Positions 1 through 12,189 of a stretch of DNA of 64,000 nt are shown here, piece by piece. The notes below the pieces were generated by a model. The model worked only from the letters and a program-made list of their open reading frames with translations, was not told where the DNA came from and made no database searches. The translations under genes were made by a program, and so were the position numbers. Location: assembly GCF_905475395.1 (NCBI RefSeq), contig NC_058340.1, positions 55,282,181 to 55,346,180 on the forward strand, read 5' to 3'. Position 1 is the stretch's first letter; every line of letters begins with the position of its first letter. The DNA is from Chrysoperla carnea. Lineage: Eukaryota; Arthropoda; Insecta; Neuroptera; Chrysopidae.

Positions 1-350
1 CAAATATTGAATCCTGTTTTACTCCAAAAAAAAGATTATAAAAAATGAAGAATATTAAAAATAGCTAAATTATGTCATAGCAATTTGTTATTTAACAATT
101 TTGATTTGTAATAGATTTGTTAAATCGATTTTACAGGATAATAATTTTAAATATATACAAAATTCAATTAAAAAAGATCCTTAAAAATATAAATAAAATA
201 ATTCAAAATTAGTGCGTTAATTACAGTAAGTTGAAAATCATGACGATTACAGTGCACAAAATATGTAATCAAACTTGTCCATATGAGTTTATTGTAAATG
301 TCAAAGCACTCATGTCAAGAAGTAAATAAGTTCAAAATTTTATATTGTAA
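1..350. other. Left-edge flank, no gene recognised
   Basis: AT-rich sequence upstream of the TUG start codon. It should hold the 5' UTR and promoter of that gene, but I see no clear TATA box or initiator that I would defend, and no coding homology. Confidence 0.5.
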
Positions 351-3300
351 ATGGCTTCAAATAAAACTATTGTGGTGTTGGCTCCAAATGGTAGACGACA
401 AAATGTTAAAGTTACCCCTCATACAACGATTTTACAAGTATAAACATTCTTTTATGTAAATTTACAAAAAAAATTTATAAATTGATACATATTTTTTTGT
501 TTAGATTTTGGAAGAAGTATGCAAGAAACAAGGTTTAAATTCATCAGATTACGATATAAAACACCACAACCAAGTTTTAGATACAACGGTACTCATGCAA
601 TTTAGTGGATTGCCAAATAATGCCCAATTAGAACTATCAACAGCTACTAAAACCCGTGTAGAGAGTGAAGTCATATTAGGTTTACAATTGGAAAGTGGTA
701 CAAGATTAATGGGGAAATTTCAACCAAAAGATTCTTTATGGGAAATAATAAGTACTTTATGTCCAAATGAATTAGAATCTGAAAATTTAGTCATTATTTA
801 TATGCGACAAGAAATCTATGGAAAAGAAAATTTGTATAATGCTACACTACGAAGTTTGGGTGTAACAGGTGGCCGAGTAATGTGTCGACTCATTCACAGG
901 TTTGTATAAGCAACTTTACGGGGTGCAAACTTTACTTATAGTATATTAGAGACGCTTTAAAAAGTCCTATCCTTGTCATGTAAAATACTTTTTGCACAAT
1001 ATATTTTTACATTTTTGAGTTAGCGTATTGTGGTACAGGCAAACATGATGTGTTTCGCACAGGGCAAGATTAACCCTCAACGGGACCCTAGGCAACCATC
1101 AATTTGGGGGCCCTTTTTTCACGTCCGTTCCCTTCTTTTTTCGATTAAAAAATACAAACTTATATCTTTCATAAAAATTTTATTGTCACAATGTAATAAT
1201 ATCAATAAAATTATTATCTACATTTTAAACATGTCGTTTTCTACATTTGTTTTCGGCAAATTCATCAATTATATCATCAATATCGATTTTGTTCAATAAA
1301 TCTGAATCAATGCAAAGTATACCTAACATCTCGAGTCGCTCTTGTCACGTTGTAGCTCTTTCAGCAGCTTTGATTCTTTTTAATTGCGAGAAGGATCGTT
1401 CGGCAGAACAATTTGGAATCATTAATGTTAAAAAAATAAGAAGGGCTATTTCTGTGTTAGGAAATACATCGGCTAATTGATCTTCCATTAGAATCTTATA
1501 CAAATGACTATGGACTATCTGGAGTTCACGTAACTTTGGAATTGTTTCATTTCAATGAAAAATTCATCATTCTAGTTGAAATTTTCGCTTAAAGGCTTCT
1601 ACACCCTCTGTTCCAAAAATAACCGAAATTTTTCAAAATAAAAACAACGAGTGTACATTTTGAGATAATTCTTTTTTATTATTCAATATACTCTCCTTTC
1701 AGTTCGATACACTTCTTTACACGCTCATACAATTTGTCAAATGAGTCGGAAATGTCCTTTTTATGAACCTTGTCTAGTTCGTCGGTCGTCGCCTTTTGAA
1801 TCCGGTCAATTGAGTTTTATTTATTTGAGTAAAATTTATTTTCAGTTCGGATTATATTTTTCTTTCACTCTCTAGAACTTTATTTTTGTAAGAAAATTTT
1901 AGAAGTCTTTTTCATTTTTCGGGAGCCCCCTATAAACGGGGGCCCTAGGCAACTGCCTATTCTGCCTACTTTTTAATCCGGCCCTGGTATCGCATAAAAC
2001 ACTGGTCCAAAATTGTGAATGATCATTTTAAGCTGTATCGAATAACAATTTCACCACATTATTTGTATATTTTTGAAATTATTTTACAAAGAGCCTTAAT
2101 TTCATTGATTACAGACAATTTTAATTTTATGCTATTTTATAAAAATCAATTCCATCGTTAATTAAGGCTCTTGTGTTAGAAAAAATCTAATCAGTTTCTA
2201 AATTAATGATTTTTTTCAAGGCAGTTCTTTAAAAAGTCATAAATCATAGATAATCCAGTAAACGATGATACCTCTATCGATTCCCGTTGTCTTTTTCTTA
2301 TATACTTACCGTCATATTTTCAACTCAATCGGGGTTATAGCAAAAAATTTAGAGGTTTAACCCTCGTTTACTGGAGTAAAAATACTATATTTTTGTGAGG
2401 TACAAAATTCTGAGTTTTTATAATATTTATACAGAAATCCTGAAGAATTAAAAATACAAGCTAATGTCTCAGCTCCAATACAACCAAAGCCAGTCGAGGA
2501 AAAACCATACAAACGAACTTTTAAGTCTGATGACAGTGGATCAAATACTCCTACAAGTTCTATTCAGACGCCATCACAAAGTTCTCAGACTGTAAGTGCT
2601 GCCAATATTGCAGCAATTAAAAGTGAAACTCCAACGAAACCTTCGCCAAATAAAGTTGTTAAAATTAATGCTCCGCCTGAAAAGTCTACAAAAACTGAAT
2701 CTGGTGAAAGTCTCAATATTGGTCATTCGCATGTTCCTGTACGAACTACTTCATCCAATGAAGAAGTCGTGTTTGTAAGTACCATATAAAAATAATTTTT
2801 GTTGTTGTTTTCGTTTACTTGTGGAAAATTAAAAATTTTGGAAAAATATACTTTTAATTAATTAAATTTGTTTTCGGCAGCGGGAACCTGGCGAGGAAAT
2901 TAAATTTCATAAGGTAAATATTTTCAAGCAAAATCTCCCCAGTTTAAATTATTGGAGGATATGGATTAATAATTATTCAAATATTACGAAAACTATAGTG
3001 TTTACAAATATAAACAAACTTACAATAACATACGCTTCCATTAGTTTAGCTTCCAAGGTTTAACATTGTAAGAAACACTTGTTTTATTAATTATCGGTGT
3101 TTATCTATCAGAGTTGGCATATAATAATTGAATAACATTAATCTACATATAGTTTTATTATAATCTTATTTAACTTCCTTATAAATGTAAATTTATCTCC
3201 TTTTTTTTCGAAAGTTGGGTGAACGAAACGCCTTAGCATTTACATTAGAAATGGCTAAATCATTACCACATGAAGATTTACCTGATGAATTTTTTGATTT

Positions 3301-4463
3301 GACTATAAATGATGCCAAAACCTTATTACAAGATTTGAAGCGTCGGCGTGCTGAAATGGAAGAACAACCATTAATAACATCTGCCACACGAGACTTAGAT
3401 AAACAAAAACGTATACTACGCAATTTAAATCAATATAAACGATCTGTGTTACGCATTCAATTCCCCGATCGTACCGTATTACAAGGAACATTTAAGCCAA
3501 TTGAAACAATTGAAGATGTTATAGGATTTGTAAGAGAATATTTAAATGATCCTACAGTAAATTTTCATTTATGTAAGTATTTAAAAATATTTAACTAGAA
3601 AAAAAAAAACATCGGTAAATTTGTCAGTAAGTCGGGAGATAGTGAAATTAATATAAGTATAATCTTCTATACATCTAAAATGCTTTGTCCTGAATGACTG
3701 ACTGACGGATCAACGCACAGTCTAAACCACTGATCGTAGAGATCTGAAACTTGGGAAGTATGTTCTTTGTAAGACGTAGGCATCCGATAAGAAAGGATTT
3801 TACAACAAAAGCTATCAGGTTAAATATTTAAAAAAGTAACATTCACAATCCGCGCACAAATGGACATATTCTTTTATAAGGCATTGTCTTTAATAACATG
3901 TAGGAATAATTATAAAATATTCATTTTATAGATACTACACCACCCAAAACAATTTTGAGTCCAAGCGCTCGTTTAATTGAAGTTGATTGTGTACCGTGTG
4001 CTGTTTTACACTTTGGTATCGAACAACCTGTAGAATGGACTCAGTATTTAAGAAACGATTTGTTAACGAAATTTTCATCGTACAGTGGAGCAAGTTTAAT
4101 AGCATCCAGGTCTAGGTATGGTATTTAAAAATTTACATTGGTTTAAAAATGGAATAGCAACGGGTTGGTTAGTTTAGTTATTATTCATAGTGATAAAATT
4201 GTGTCTCTATAAATACGGAATCGGGGTTTTTTTTATTAAGAATTTAATTTGACCTAATATTATAAATTAAAATAATATTATTAAGTTAATCATTATTTTC
4301 TAGGGGTATTCAAAATACCGCAGATGATACAAATAGTGATGCAATGGATGAAGATGATATTGTAACATATCCCGAACCGCATACTACTAGGAATCCACAA
4401 CCTACCATCACACGTCCTACTAGTAATACTGAAAAGGTTCCCAAATGGTTTAAGCCATTATAA
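351..4463 (+). CDS. ASPSCR1: Tether containing UBX domain for GLUT4 (TUG/ASPSCR1), 7 coding exons, about 518 aa
   Basis: Exons: 351-437, 505-899, 2435-2774, 2881-2913, 3215-3572, 3932-4115, 4304-4463. All junctions are GT-AG and the phases close to 519 codons including the stop. The N-terminus (MASNKTIVVLAPNGRR, then NVKVTPHTTILQ) is the ubiquitin-like domain typical of TUG. A second ubiquitin-like stretch follows in exon 2, a charged linker in exons 3-4, and a UBX domain at roughly residues 364-445 containing LRIQFPDRTVLQGTF. The protein ends PKWFKPL, close to the family's C-terminal PKWFK. TUG proteins bind and disassemble p97/VCP hexamers and, in mammals, retain GLUT4 vesicles; the insect role is inferred. 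Exon 4 is a 33-nt microexon. Intron 2 (1.5 kb) holds a hAT element. A polyadenylation hexamer AATAAA lies about 35 bases after the stop. It is convergent with ECD. Confidence 0.93.
1060..1986 (-). mobile_element. hAT DNA transposon relic, 927 bp, in TUG intron 2
   Basis: The ends are inverted: CAGGGCAAGATTAA on the left and, read on the minus strand, CAGGGCCGGATTAAAAAG on the right. The flanking 8-bp target duplication is GTTTCGCA / GTATCGCA (7 of 8). Both subterminal regions carry a CCCTAGGCAAC-like motif and a run of G/C. The minus strand at about 1240-1490 encodes part of the hAT C-terminal dimerisation domain, with IPNCSAERSFSQLKRIK followed by QERLEMLGIL. One in-frame stop interrupts this stretch, and most of the transposase is missing. 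It is related to the zf-MYM/ZBED-like hATs of animals. A mariner-family piece is inserted inside it. Clearly inactive. Confidence 0.87.
1601..1822 (-). mobile_element. Tc1/mariner-superfamily transposase 3' fragment nested in the hAT
   Basis: On the minus strand, about 45 residues read as a transposase C-terminus: KKDISDSFDKLYERVKK then CIELKGEYIE and a stop, a pattern common at the end of insect mariner-like transposases. The presumed terminus CACCCTCTGTTCCAAAA begins after a TA dinucleotide at 1599-1600, as expected for TA target sites. The other end was not found, so this is a truncated copy, or the right end has been lost. Confidence 0.7.
3609..3860. repeat. Probable dispersed repeat in TUG intron 5
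   Basis: This stretch is less AT-rich than the surrounding intron and includes CTGACTGACTGACGGATCAA followed by a GAGATCTGAAACTTGG-like phrase. It resembles repeat tails I know from other insect genomes. No coding frame or terminal repeat was identified. The family is not assigned. Confidence 0.4.
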
Positions 4464-6401
4464 ATAATATTGATTTTGTACATTAAGTTTATTTTAAATA
4501 AACAAAATTATATTATAAATAGTGGTAATTATTTTTTGGGCTTGCTGGTTAACAGCCTTATATTTTTTCTATTATTAAAAACCAAGGAAAAAAAATTTGG
4601 TACCTAGGTGGTTACAAAATATCTCCAAAAACTACAGTATTTATCACAAAACATTGTTTAATTGTTCATAATAACGTAGGACTCCTGAATTCAAGATCAC
4701 TTTTGGGAAATAAAATCAACTGTTAATTATGGGGGAAAAAATTTATTATAAAAATTTAATTTAAAGAACTAGAATATAAAAAAAAAACGAAACAATAATT
4801 GGTACATATTTTGAGAATAAAAATTAAACCATACGATTATTGTACGAATCATTTGAATAAATTAGCGAGGATTTTTTTATTTTGGCAGTATTCAAGTACT
4901 TTATTTTCGGTTGATTTTCTACCAAAATATACAATTTCAGCAAATGTGTTAAATTATGATGCGCGTAATTTTAGAATTGACTGCGTTCGGAATACACTCA
5001 TAGTGATGTGTCACTTCTCAGTTAGAATAATATATCGTCATGAGTACGCCGGTCAGATGGAACATTGACGAAAATGTAAAATCAATAATTTTGTAGAAAA
5101 ATTTTGCACCTTCATTACAGTGGCCAAAGAAATTCGGTACTACAATTAAGCTCTTATTTCCATATATGCATTTGATATTATCTGTTTATTCCTAACTCAT
5201 TTTAGAAAATTTTGTATTTGCGTTAATGTGCCTCTGAATCACCGTATTGTTAGTTAGGAAAATGACATTTCGAAATTATCGAATATAATCAGTTTTAAAC
5301 TGTTGTAAATATCTATCGGGAGTTTCAAATTAAGTCTATTTCATCACGTTTTAAAAAACGTAACAATCGTAACCATTTTTCTGTGAGTATTGTAAGCAAA
5401 TTGAAATATCAGAACGCAGTCGTCGTGTTATACGTATTTATTTAAATTCAATGTAATGGATTCGTTTACAAATAAATTGATCGACGTTTTTGACAAAATT
5501 AGGCTGTGCATATTGGCCTTAAAATTATCAAATTAATTATTTATTATTTCGGAAGCAACTATTTCAAATTATTTTAATATAGGTATATACAATTCAAAAA
5601 CGATTCTTAAAAAAAAGTTTTAAAATTTGAGCACAAAAATATTAAGTGGATCGATTTATAATTCCAACACTCCCAACGAGGATATTTTCAAACGAGGTTT
5701 AAACAATTCTATCTATACAAAACATAAAATATACTTTTTCTCACGATGAAAAATATTGAATCTGCAATTTATTTTGTCGATATGCATACGATTAAAATAA
5801 CAATTTATATTTTAGACAAAAGTATCCTTATTAAAGTGGTTAAATTGATCTCAAATCTTTACATTCAGCCGCGGTGCGTAATCAAGCTAGATGCGCACAT
5901 ATTGTGGTAATAAATAAATCATCCTTTAGGGTAGAACAATGAACTTATACTTTGAAAATTAAAATTTTGTTATGCTGCCGAAAATCGCTTTTTTTTTATT
6001 GATTAAAAATAAAATTTTGAGTTTGATTAGTTCAGCAATTTCTCTCGGCTTTCCATCATTTGGATATCAAAAATATTTAAGCTCTACGGTGACATGTAGA
6101 ATGCGATCTGTGGCAACGAAGCGGGTTGAGATCAAAGTTCGTTTTAGGGATGAGAGATCTAACCTAGACCAATAATAAAAAGTAATAGGTAGATATTTTG
6201 TATGTTTACGAGATGAAATTTTTTTTAGTTAGAAAGGTGATTGAAGGCGATTGCGTAGATCACCCACTTAGACTAAAAAAGCCGTAGTTCGTCACGACAA
6301 ATCGCTCTCTGCATGTAGACTGTAGTCTGCAAACGTCTTGAATTATTTTAACCACAATAAATAGAATACCAATCACGACACTCTCTACACTTCGTATATT
6401 T
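4464..6401. other. Convergent spacer between TUG and ECD, no gene recognised
   Basis: This AT-rich spacer lies between the 3' ends of two converging genes. Short open frames at 4799-5068 and 5972-6175 look like chance. They have no recognisable domain and no splice context. Confidence 0.5.
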
Positions 6402-9400
6402 TTAATCATCATCAATATTTAAATCATCTAGTTTAATACCCATAGGACCTAACAAATTTTCAGCTGGACCTGCATCACCTAATTGTGATTCCCAACTTTT
6501 TAGTATATTTTTTAATGCATTTCGATCAATATCAATCGGTTTAAAACTTTCAATATCATCAAAATTATCACTTTCTGCAATAGCTGCAACGTTACCATTT
6601 CGTTTCTTTTCAAAACTTTGACCAATAGTAGTCGATGCCAACTCTTTGTCCATAGCATCCATATATTTTTTAATGTTTACATCAACTTCACCCATTTGTT
6701 CATCCAATGACATATTTTCTGTTTCATTATCGTATTCACTCATTTCTGAGCCTGATTCTAAATCCCAACTATCATCAGGAATTGCTAAATCTAGAATATT
6801 TTGAATTGCATTCGAAAAACCATCTGGATCGAAATTAATTTTCATATCAGTTTTAGCAGGACTTTCATTCCTACCCTCATTAGGTTTTTTAGTATTTTTC
6901 ACACCTCGTTTCGGTCGAGAAGGTGGTGAACTTTCACTCGGAAATATAGCACCATCGTAGCTTGATATCTGATTCATAAAATCTGATAATTTTTTTGTTA
7001 AATTCACAGGATCCGTATTTCCATTTTCGAAATTTTTACCATATCTATCTTCCAATAGTTTATCAATATCTGTAGGATTTACACTCAACCAAGAATCATC
7101 ATCTTCTTCGGGTAGATTCTTTTCCAACATTTTTAAATCTTCCTCATTGAAATCTAACGTTTTGCTTAAATCTAAAATTTCTTTTCCAATTAACGGAGTA
7201 CTATGTGCAGTTTCACATTTTTCTTTATAATATACTTTAGCTTTTTCCAACAATTCGTTATACTCTTTCGAATGTTCTAACAAATCTCGAAAATAATTTT
7301 GTTTATTTAAACTCTTCATAAAATTATGCCAGCTTCGATCTGATTCCAAATCTGTAGGAGATTTTGCTTGTGAAATTAAAATTTCAAATCCACAAGCTAA
7401 TCTAAGACCTAAATTATGTGCTTTAAACAATTGATTATTGGACGGAGGAAGATTCCAACCAGTACGTCGGTCTGGAACATAATTACTATGACTTAGCATT
7501 GCATATAAGTGTTTTGTAAACATAACACTGGTCAAAACACGATTTTCTGGTGGAAAATAACGCATAGCCCTGCATGCTTTTAAATCAATTTGATCTCGAT
7601 TGCAAAATGCTAAAACTGCCGGTGCGACAAGTTGTGGTTTGGCTTTTAATATTGCGGCTACACCAATTGGTAAATATAAAGTGGCCTTATGTAATTTTGT
7701 TGATAAATTTTTTGGATAATCTTGAATTCGTGTATTTATTTGTTTTTGGATTGCGTTGGATGCCTCTGTGACTTGTGGATTTTGAATAATTTCTTGTATT
7801 GCTTCTGATATTTCAATTGTTACTGGATTATCTGTTTCTGATTTTATTGGGATTATATGAATTTTTCCTTGATGAATGTATACCTAAATAAATTAAAATT
7901 ATATAATAAAATTTGTATAATCCCCGAAATAAAAATATTAACTTAATAACAAAACTCCTTTAAAAATATTCTTGCAAAGGTTTGTTAAAAATGCAGCCCC
8001 TGAGTAAAAAAACCTACTCAAAATTTCCCGAAGAAAAATACTATTTGTATTAGTCAGTTTATAAAAAAATATCCCGTAGCAAAAAAGGTTATTTAAAAAT
8101 GACCAGGCGCCACAAAAAAGTTGTTATTCCTTCAAATAAAAATTTCAGACCAGCTAGATAATTTCCAACTTTTGCTTCGAGAAATAACAATTTGAAATTT
8201 TTTAACCGTCGTAAATTTGATTTAATATCATCGTTGATATCAATGATCGAAAGCTAAATCTGAATGAATTTGGTAAACACTTTACTCAGTCATTTTACTT
8301 AAGAGTGTAAGGATTATTGACTTTATCTTGATATTAAAAAAAATGTTTTGGACACACTAGAAAAGCAGGGAATCTCATCTATAAAAACATTTTTACACGT
8401 CTGTTTCTAGAATACAATAAAATTTATTTTATTACCGAATTCATTCAGATTTATCTTTCGATCATTGATATCAACGATGATATTAAATCAAATTTACGAC
8501 GATAAAAAAATTCAAATTGTTATTTCTCGAAGCAAAAGTTGAAAATTATCTAGCTGGTCTGAAATTTTTATTTGAAGGAATAACAACTTCATCTTTGTGG
8601 CTCATTATGCTTTTATTGAATAAAAGCATAATGACATCCGCATTAAAAGCATTTAAACTCTAAATTTTAAAATAAAGGGATTTTTACAGAAGATATTTCA
8701 ATTCTTTATTTAATTCAAATGTACATAAACCGAATGTCTTTATTATGTTTATAATTTAGGATGAAGCGAAAGTGATGAAATACTAGGTAAAGCTCCCAGT
8801 ATGTATGCCTTTTTTCAATTTCGATTCAGGTTTGTTTGTAAACTGTATCGTTCATATAAATAGGGATCGAAATTTTTAACACATGAATTCAAGTTTTCAG
8901 GCTAGACTAGATTTTGTTTGAAGGAATTCCAAAGATTTGCTTGAGAGATTTGCTAAATATCTATAAGAAATATAAAAACCATAAAAAATCAACATGCTCG
9001 TACTTTCCTTGTTGAAATTATACTAATAATATTTATTTTTATGTAAGGTATTTGTTTGCAGGAATTTCTGCACTGATTTTGTAGACTTGACAAGATTTTA
9101 AAATGCTTCAATTCTACCCTAATATTTACGGAGTAACTGTTCGCACGTACCCGTGTAAATAGGCACGGATACCCGTGTGCACGGACACTACGGTTTTTTG
9201 TCTTTACATGGTCTTTGGTCTGTGATCCACGGGTTAAATATCTTGTACCCGTACCCGTGTACACGAATATGTGCGAATAATCGTACCATAATATTTAATA
9301 TCATAAATACACATTTCGATATAGCTCCATTTTCTGATGCTCAAGCATATAAATTTGTACTTATTTCAATACCAAACCTACATCTTAGGTCACTAATTCT

Positions 9401-10072
9401 TATTTAAAATTATTCTCTGGATTCAGAAATTTTGGATTGCTGAGTTCGGATACTTTTTTTTTATTAGCTCTTATTGATATGGATTATATTTTAATCGAAA
9501 TGTGTATTTATTTATATACTTAATAATTAATATAGAAATTCAAATCAACACATTTTAAAATACCCACCCTGTTTTCGCAAGTTTCAGGATTGGCCCAATT
9601 AGGTAAAGAATTTGCAGCTTCAATCAATAAAAACTCGCCATCATTATCAATAACTCTAATAATAATGTCACTAATTTCACGGCTTAACTGGAATAACAAG
9701 AACACAATAAACCATTCATCCTCAATATTATCCCCAAAATGGGTAACACCATATAAATAAGGTCGTGAATCATCTGAAAATTGAATGAATTTTCTTTGAA
9801 GAATAACGTCATATTACTGAATTTTTTTGAATAAACCTACCCGTTTTCTCAATGCCAATACACTTATTTAAAATATTTTCATCTTTATTTATTAAACGTA
9901 AATTAAATTTATCTTTGTGCCATAAATAATTTTTCGAATATTTATCCACTATTGTTAAGCACTGGTTCAAATAGGATATTAACTTGTCTTGTTCATAATT
10001 TTCACTAAAATATATGAAATACTCAACGAAATCATCTTCACGAACAAATTCTGTAGTATTTTCCGTAGTCAT
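6402..10072 (-). CDS. ECD: Ecdysoneless cell-cycle regulator (ECD), 3 coding exons, about 639 aa
   Basis: Exons on the minus strand: 9841-10072, 9568-9773, 6402-7883. Phases are consistent and give 640 codons; human ECD is 644 aa. Diagnostic stretches are YLYGVTHFGDNIEDEWFIV, SLPNWANPE, RVYIHQGKIHIIP, and in the large third exon ACRAMRYFPPENR and GWNLPPSNNQLFKAHNLGLR. The C-terminal third is acidic and serine-rich (DDDSWLSVNPTDIDKLL; end LDDLNIDDD), typical of the family. ECD is needed for ecdysone production and cell survival in Drosophila. It is tied to pre-mRNA splicing through the U5 protein PRPF8 and to the R2TP co-chaperone in mammals. An in-frame ATG exists further upstream at 10162, but 10072 fits family N-termini better. 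Intron 2 (7884-9567) contains a fold-back element and a CACGG-rich tract. Confidence 0.93.
8109..8601. mobile_element. Fold-back (long inverted repeat) element in ECD intron 2, about 493 bp
   Basis: The left arm (about 8109-8278) and right arm (about 8436-8601) are inverted copies. Examples are GTTGTTATTCCTTCAAATAA against TTATTTGAAGGAATAACAAC, and CAGACCAGCTAGATAA against TTATCTAGCTGGTCTG. Small indels lie near the outer ends. The spacer is about 160 bp and non-coding. No target duplication was seen. It is a MITE-like non-autonomous element of unknown superfamily, and it sits inside a transcribed intron. Confidence 0.8.
8602..8634. repeat. Perfect 16-bp-stem hairpin next to the fold-back element
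   Basis: TCATTATGCTTTTATT (8602-8617) is followed by one base and then its exact reverse complement (8619-8634). It abuts the right end of the long inverted repeat, so it may be a separate small insertion or a remnant of the target site. Confidence 0.85.
9131..9290. repeat. Tract of short CACGGATACCCGTG-like palindromes
   Basis: This GC-richer patch in ECD intron 2 carries repeated CACGG / CCGTG units, including GGCACGGATACCCGTGTGCA and CCCGTACCCGTGTACACG. Similar units recur at 21660-21865 in FANCI intron 1, so this appears to be a repeat type in this genome. No coding sense is apparent. Confidence 0.55.
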
Positions 10073-10589
10073 TTTCAAATATTTTTTAGTTAATAATGGA
10101 AAGAATTTATTTTTATAAGTCACCACGATTAAAATTAAACAATTAACATCAATAACTGACAATAACCCTGCATTAATTTATTAGTCATATGTACACTAGT
10201 GTGGAATAACCTTTAGGACCTGTCTAGCTATTTTATTATTTATGTATGTCAGGACCATAAAGTTGATAAAAACAGGTGAAAACAAACAATTGACTGAGTT
10301 AATTGTTGAAATACCATGTATAGACAGTGTAGATGATGCAATCGTTTGTTTCTTGACGTCACGTAAATAAAAAAAAGATATCCACTTTTAAATAGCCACA
10401 CACACATAACTGATATTCCTATATTAATACATACTATAAAATTTGCACCTAATTAACGCCCTCGTGGGTAAACAGTGATGTTTACAAAAAAATGTTTCAA
10501 ACAATAGTTCTTTATTTTTTTATAAGGAACATTTTTTATATTTAAAGTTTTGTTCTATCTCTAACGGCTTACAAGACCCAATTGACCTA

Positions 10590-10860
10590 TATTGCTCATT
10601 TACGAACTCGACATCACTTTTTATTCCGTAGTACGCTATAAAAATTTCAGCTTAATATCTCTTTTCGTTTTTGAGTTATCGTGTTGACAGACAGACGGAC
10701 AGACAACCGGAAATGGACTAACTAGGTGATTCTATGAACACCTATACCAAAATTTTGTTCGTAGCATCGTAGCAATATTTTTAAGCGTTACAAACTTGGG
10801 ACGAAACTTAATATACTATGTATATTTCATATATACATGGTATAAAAACAAAAACAAATT
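10590..10860 (+). repeat. Dispersed insect repeat tail, copy 1
   Basis: It contains TTTTGAGTTATCGTGTTGAC, then GACAGACGGACAGACA and a phrase ending ACACCTATACCAAAATTTTG. A diverged inverted copy lies at 34650-34860 in COG7 intron 3. I recall this phrase as common in insect genomes, probably as the tail of a retrotransposon, but I cannot assign the family from this window. Confidence 0.7.
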
Positions 10861-11515
10861 CTTTTATAAATATAAATTGTTTCTTTGATTGTTTTATTTT
10901 AAATATTAAACCGATGTTATTTAAATATTTCAAAAATATTAAATTTCAATTATTTTCCCATATCAAATTTTCGAATTGTTGAAATCCTTGAATTTATTAT
11001 TTATTTTACGGCTAAGTAAATACTCTTACTATAATGTTTAAGTAAATACATGGTAATGGATTTTCTAATTAACCATTGTTTAAAACTAAACACAGATTAA
11101 ATAGAATTAATTAACTATTTATTTTATTATTTTTAGAAATCTGTAGGTTTTTTTAATTAAACAATTAATCATTTTAAACTTAGTAGAGTGAATTTACTTT
11201 GAAATGATACGTACTGTCATTCTTAATATGTACATGTTTAATAGGGAAGGGCGAATTCAAGTTTTTATGGTTTTGAACATCTTTACACTGTAAAGCCACT
11301 CCAAATTAAGCTAGAGGATTGAAAGTCGTACTAGTATCAAGAATTTGTTCATTGGAGATATTAATTTCCCAGACCTTCTTCCGCTTTTTTATGTAGAATA
11401 GTAGAGTTTCATATTAGAAAAAGACAAATCCCATTTCAGTATAAAACATCTTTTAATAAACTAATGAGGAGGAAATACGACTTTATTGATTAATACTCTG
11501 CTGCTCGCGATTTTT

Positions 11516-11950
11516 TTAATATATGTAACTAGTTGACCCGACCACACGTTGCTTTGGCTCAGTTATAATACAATCAATTAATATTGTACTAAATTATTCA
11601 ACGCAATCATATAATTAATAGTAATATATTTGTTTAGAATCATAAATAAGAGCACAAATTAACAAAATTGGAGCATCAAAAAAATATTTGAAATTGAAAC
11701 ACAGCGCCATCTATTTAATACTTACACAAAATGAAAATAAGATTGAGGGAGATTTTATAACTATCACCGCCATCTATTGAGAATTTATAGAACTTAGAAG
11801 TGAATTCAACTTTTACTATCCTATAAGTTTGACCAAAAAATACACATCTATAAAATTTCATTGAAATCGGTTGAGTAATTTCGGAGCTTAGCGTAAACGA
11901 ACATCGTAACTTGAGATCTTTATATGAAAATGTAATAGTGTAAGCAGAAG
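11516..11950. repeat. Probable dispersed repeat starting CTAGTTGACCCGACCACACG
   Basis: The start phrase CTAGTTGACCCGACCACACG, a GCGCCATCT / CGCCATCTATTGAG pair, and TTCATTGAAATCGGTTGAGT near the end are typical of insect interspersed repeats. No open frame or terminal repeat was seen. Class unresolved. Confidence 0.5.
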
Positions 11951-12189
11951 AAAGCAAAATGAACAACTGATTAATTGATTTATTATTACAGTAAGTAAGA
12001 TAAATATGACGTCGTTATTAATAACTAAAATAAAATACTTTAGATTAATTCTTTCATTTAAATTGTATAAAAAGACTGATTTGGATAAATAAACGTCTTT
12101 TATTTCAATACAAAAAATTGGTCTGAAGAAATAAACGAATTATGTTAAGAAATAAAAAAGATTAAATTTAAAAAAAAAAAATTTATTTA

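Larger units (their letters stand above)
10073..12189. other. Spacer between ECD (5' end) and FANCI (3' end)
   Basis: No gene was recognised in this 2.1-kb AT-rich spacer. It contains the promoter side of ECD (just above 10072) and two repeat blocks listed separately (10590-10860 and 11516-11950). Confidence 0.6.
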
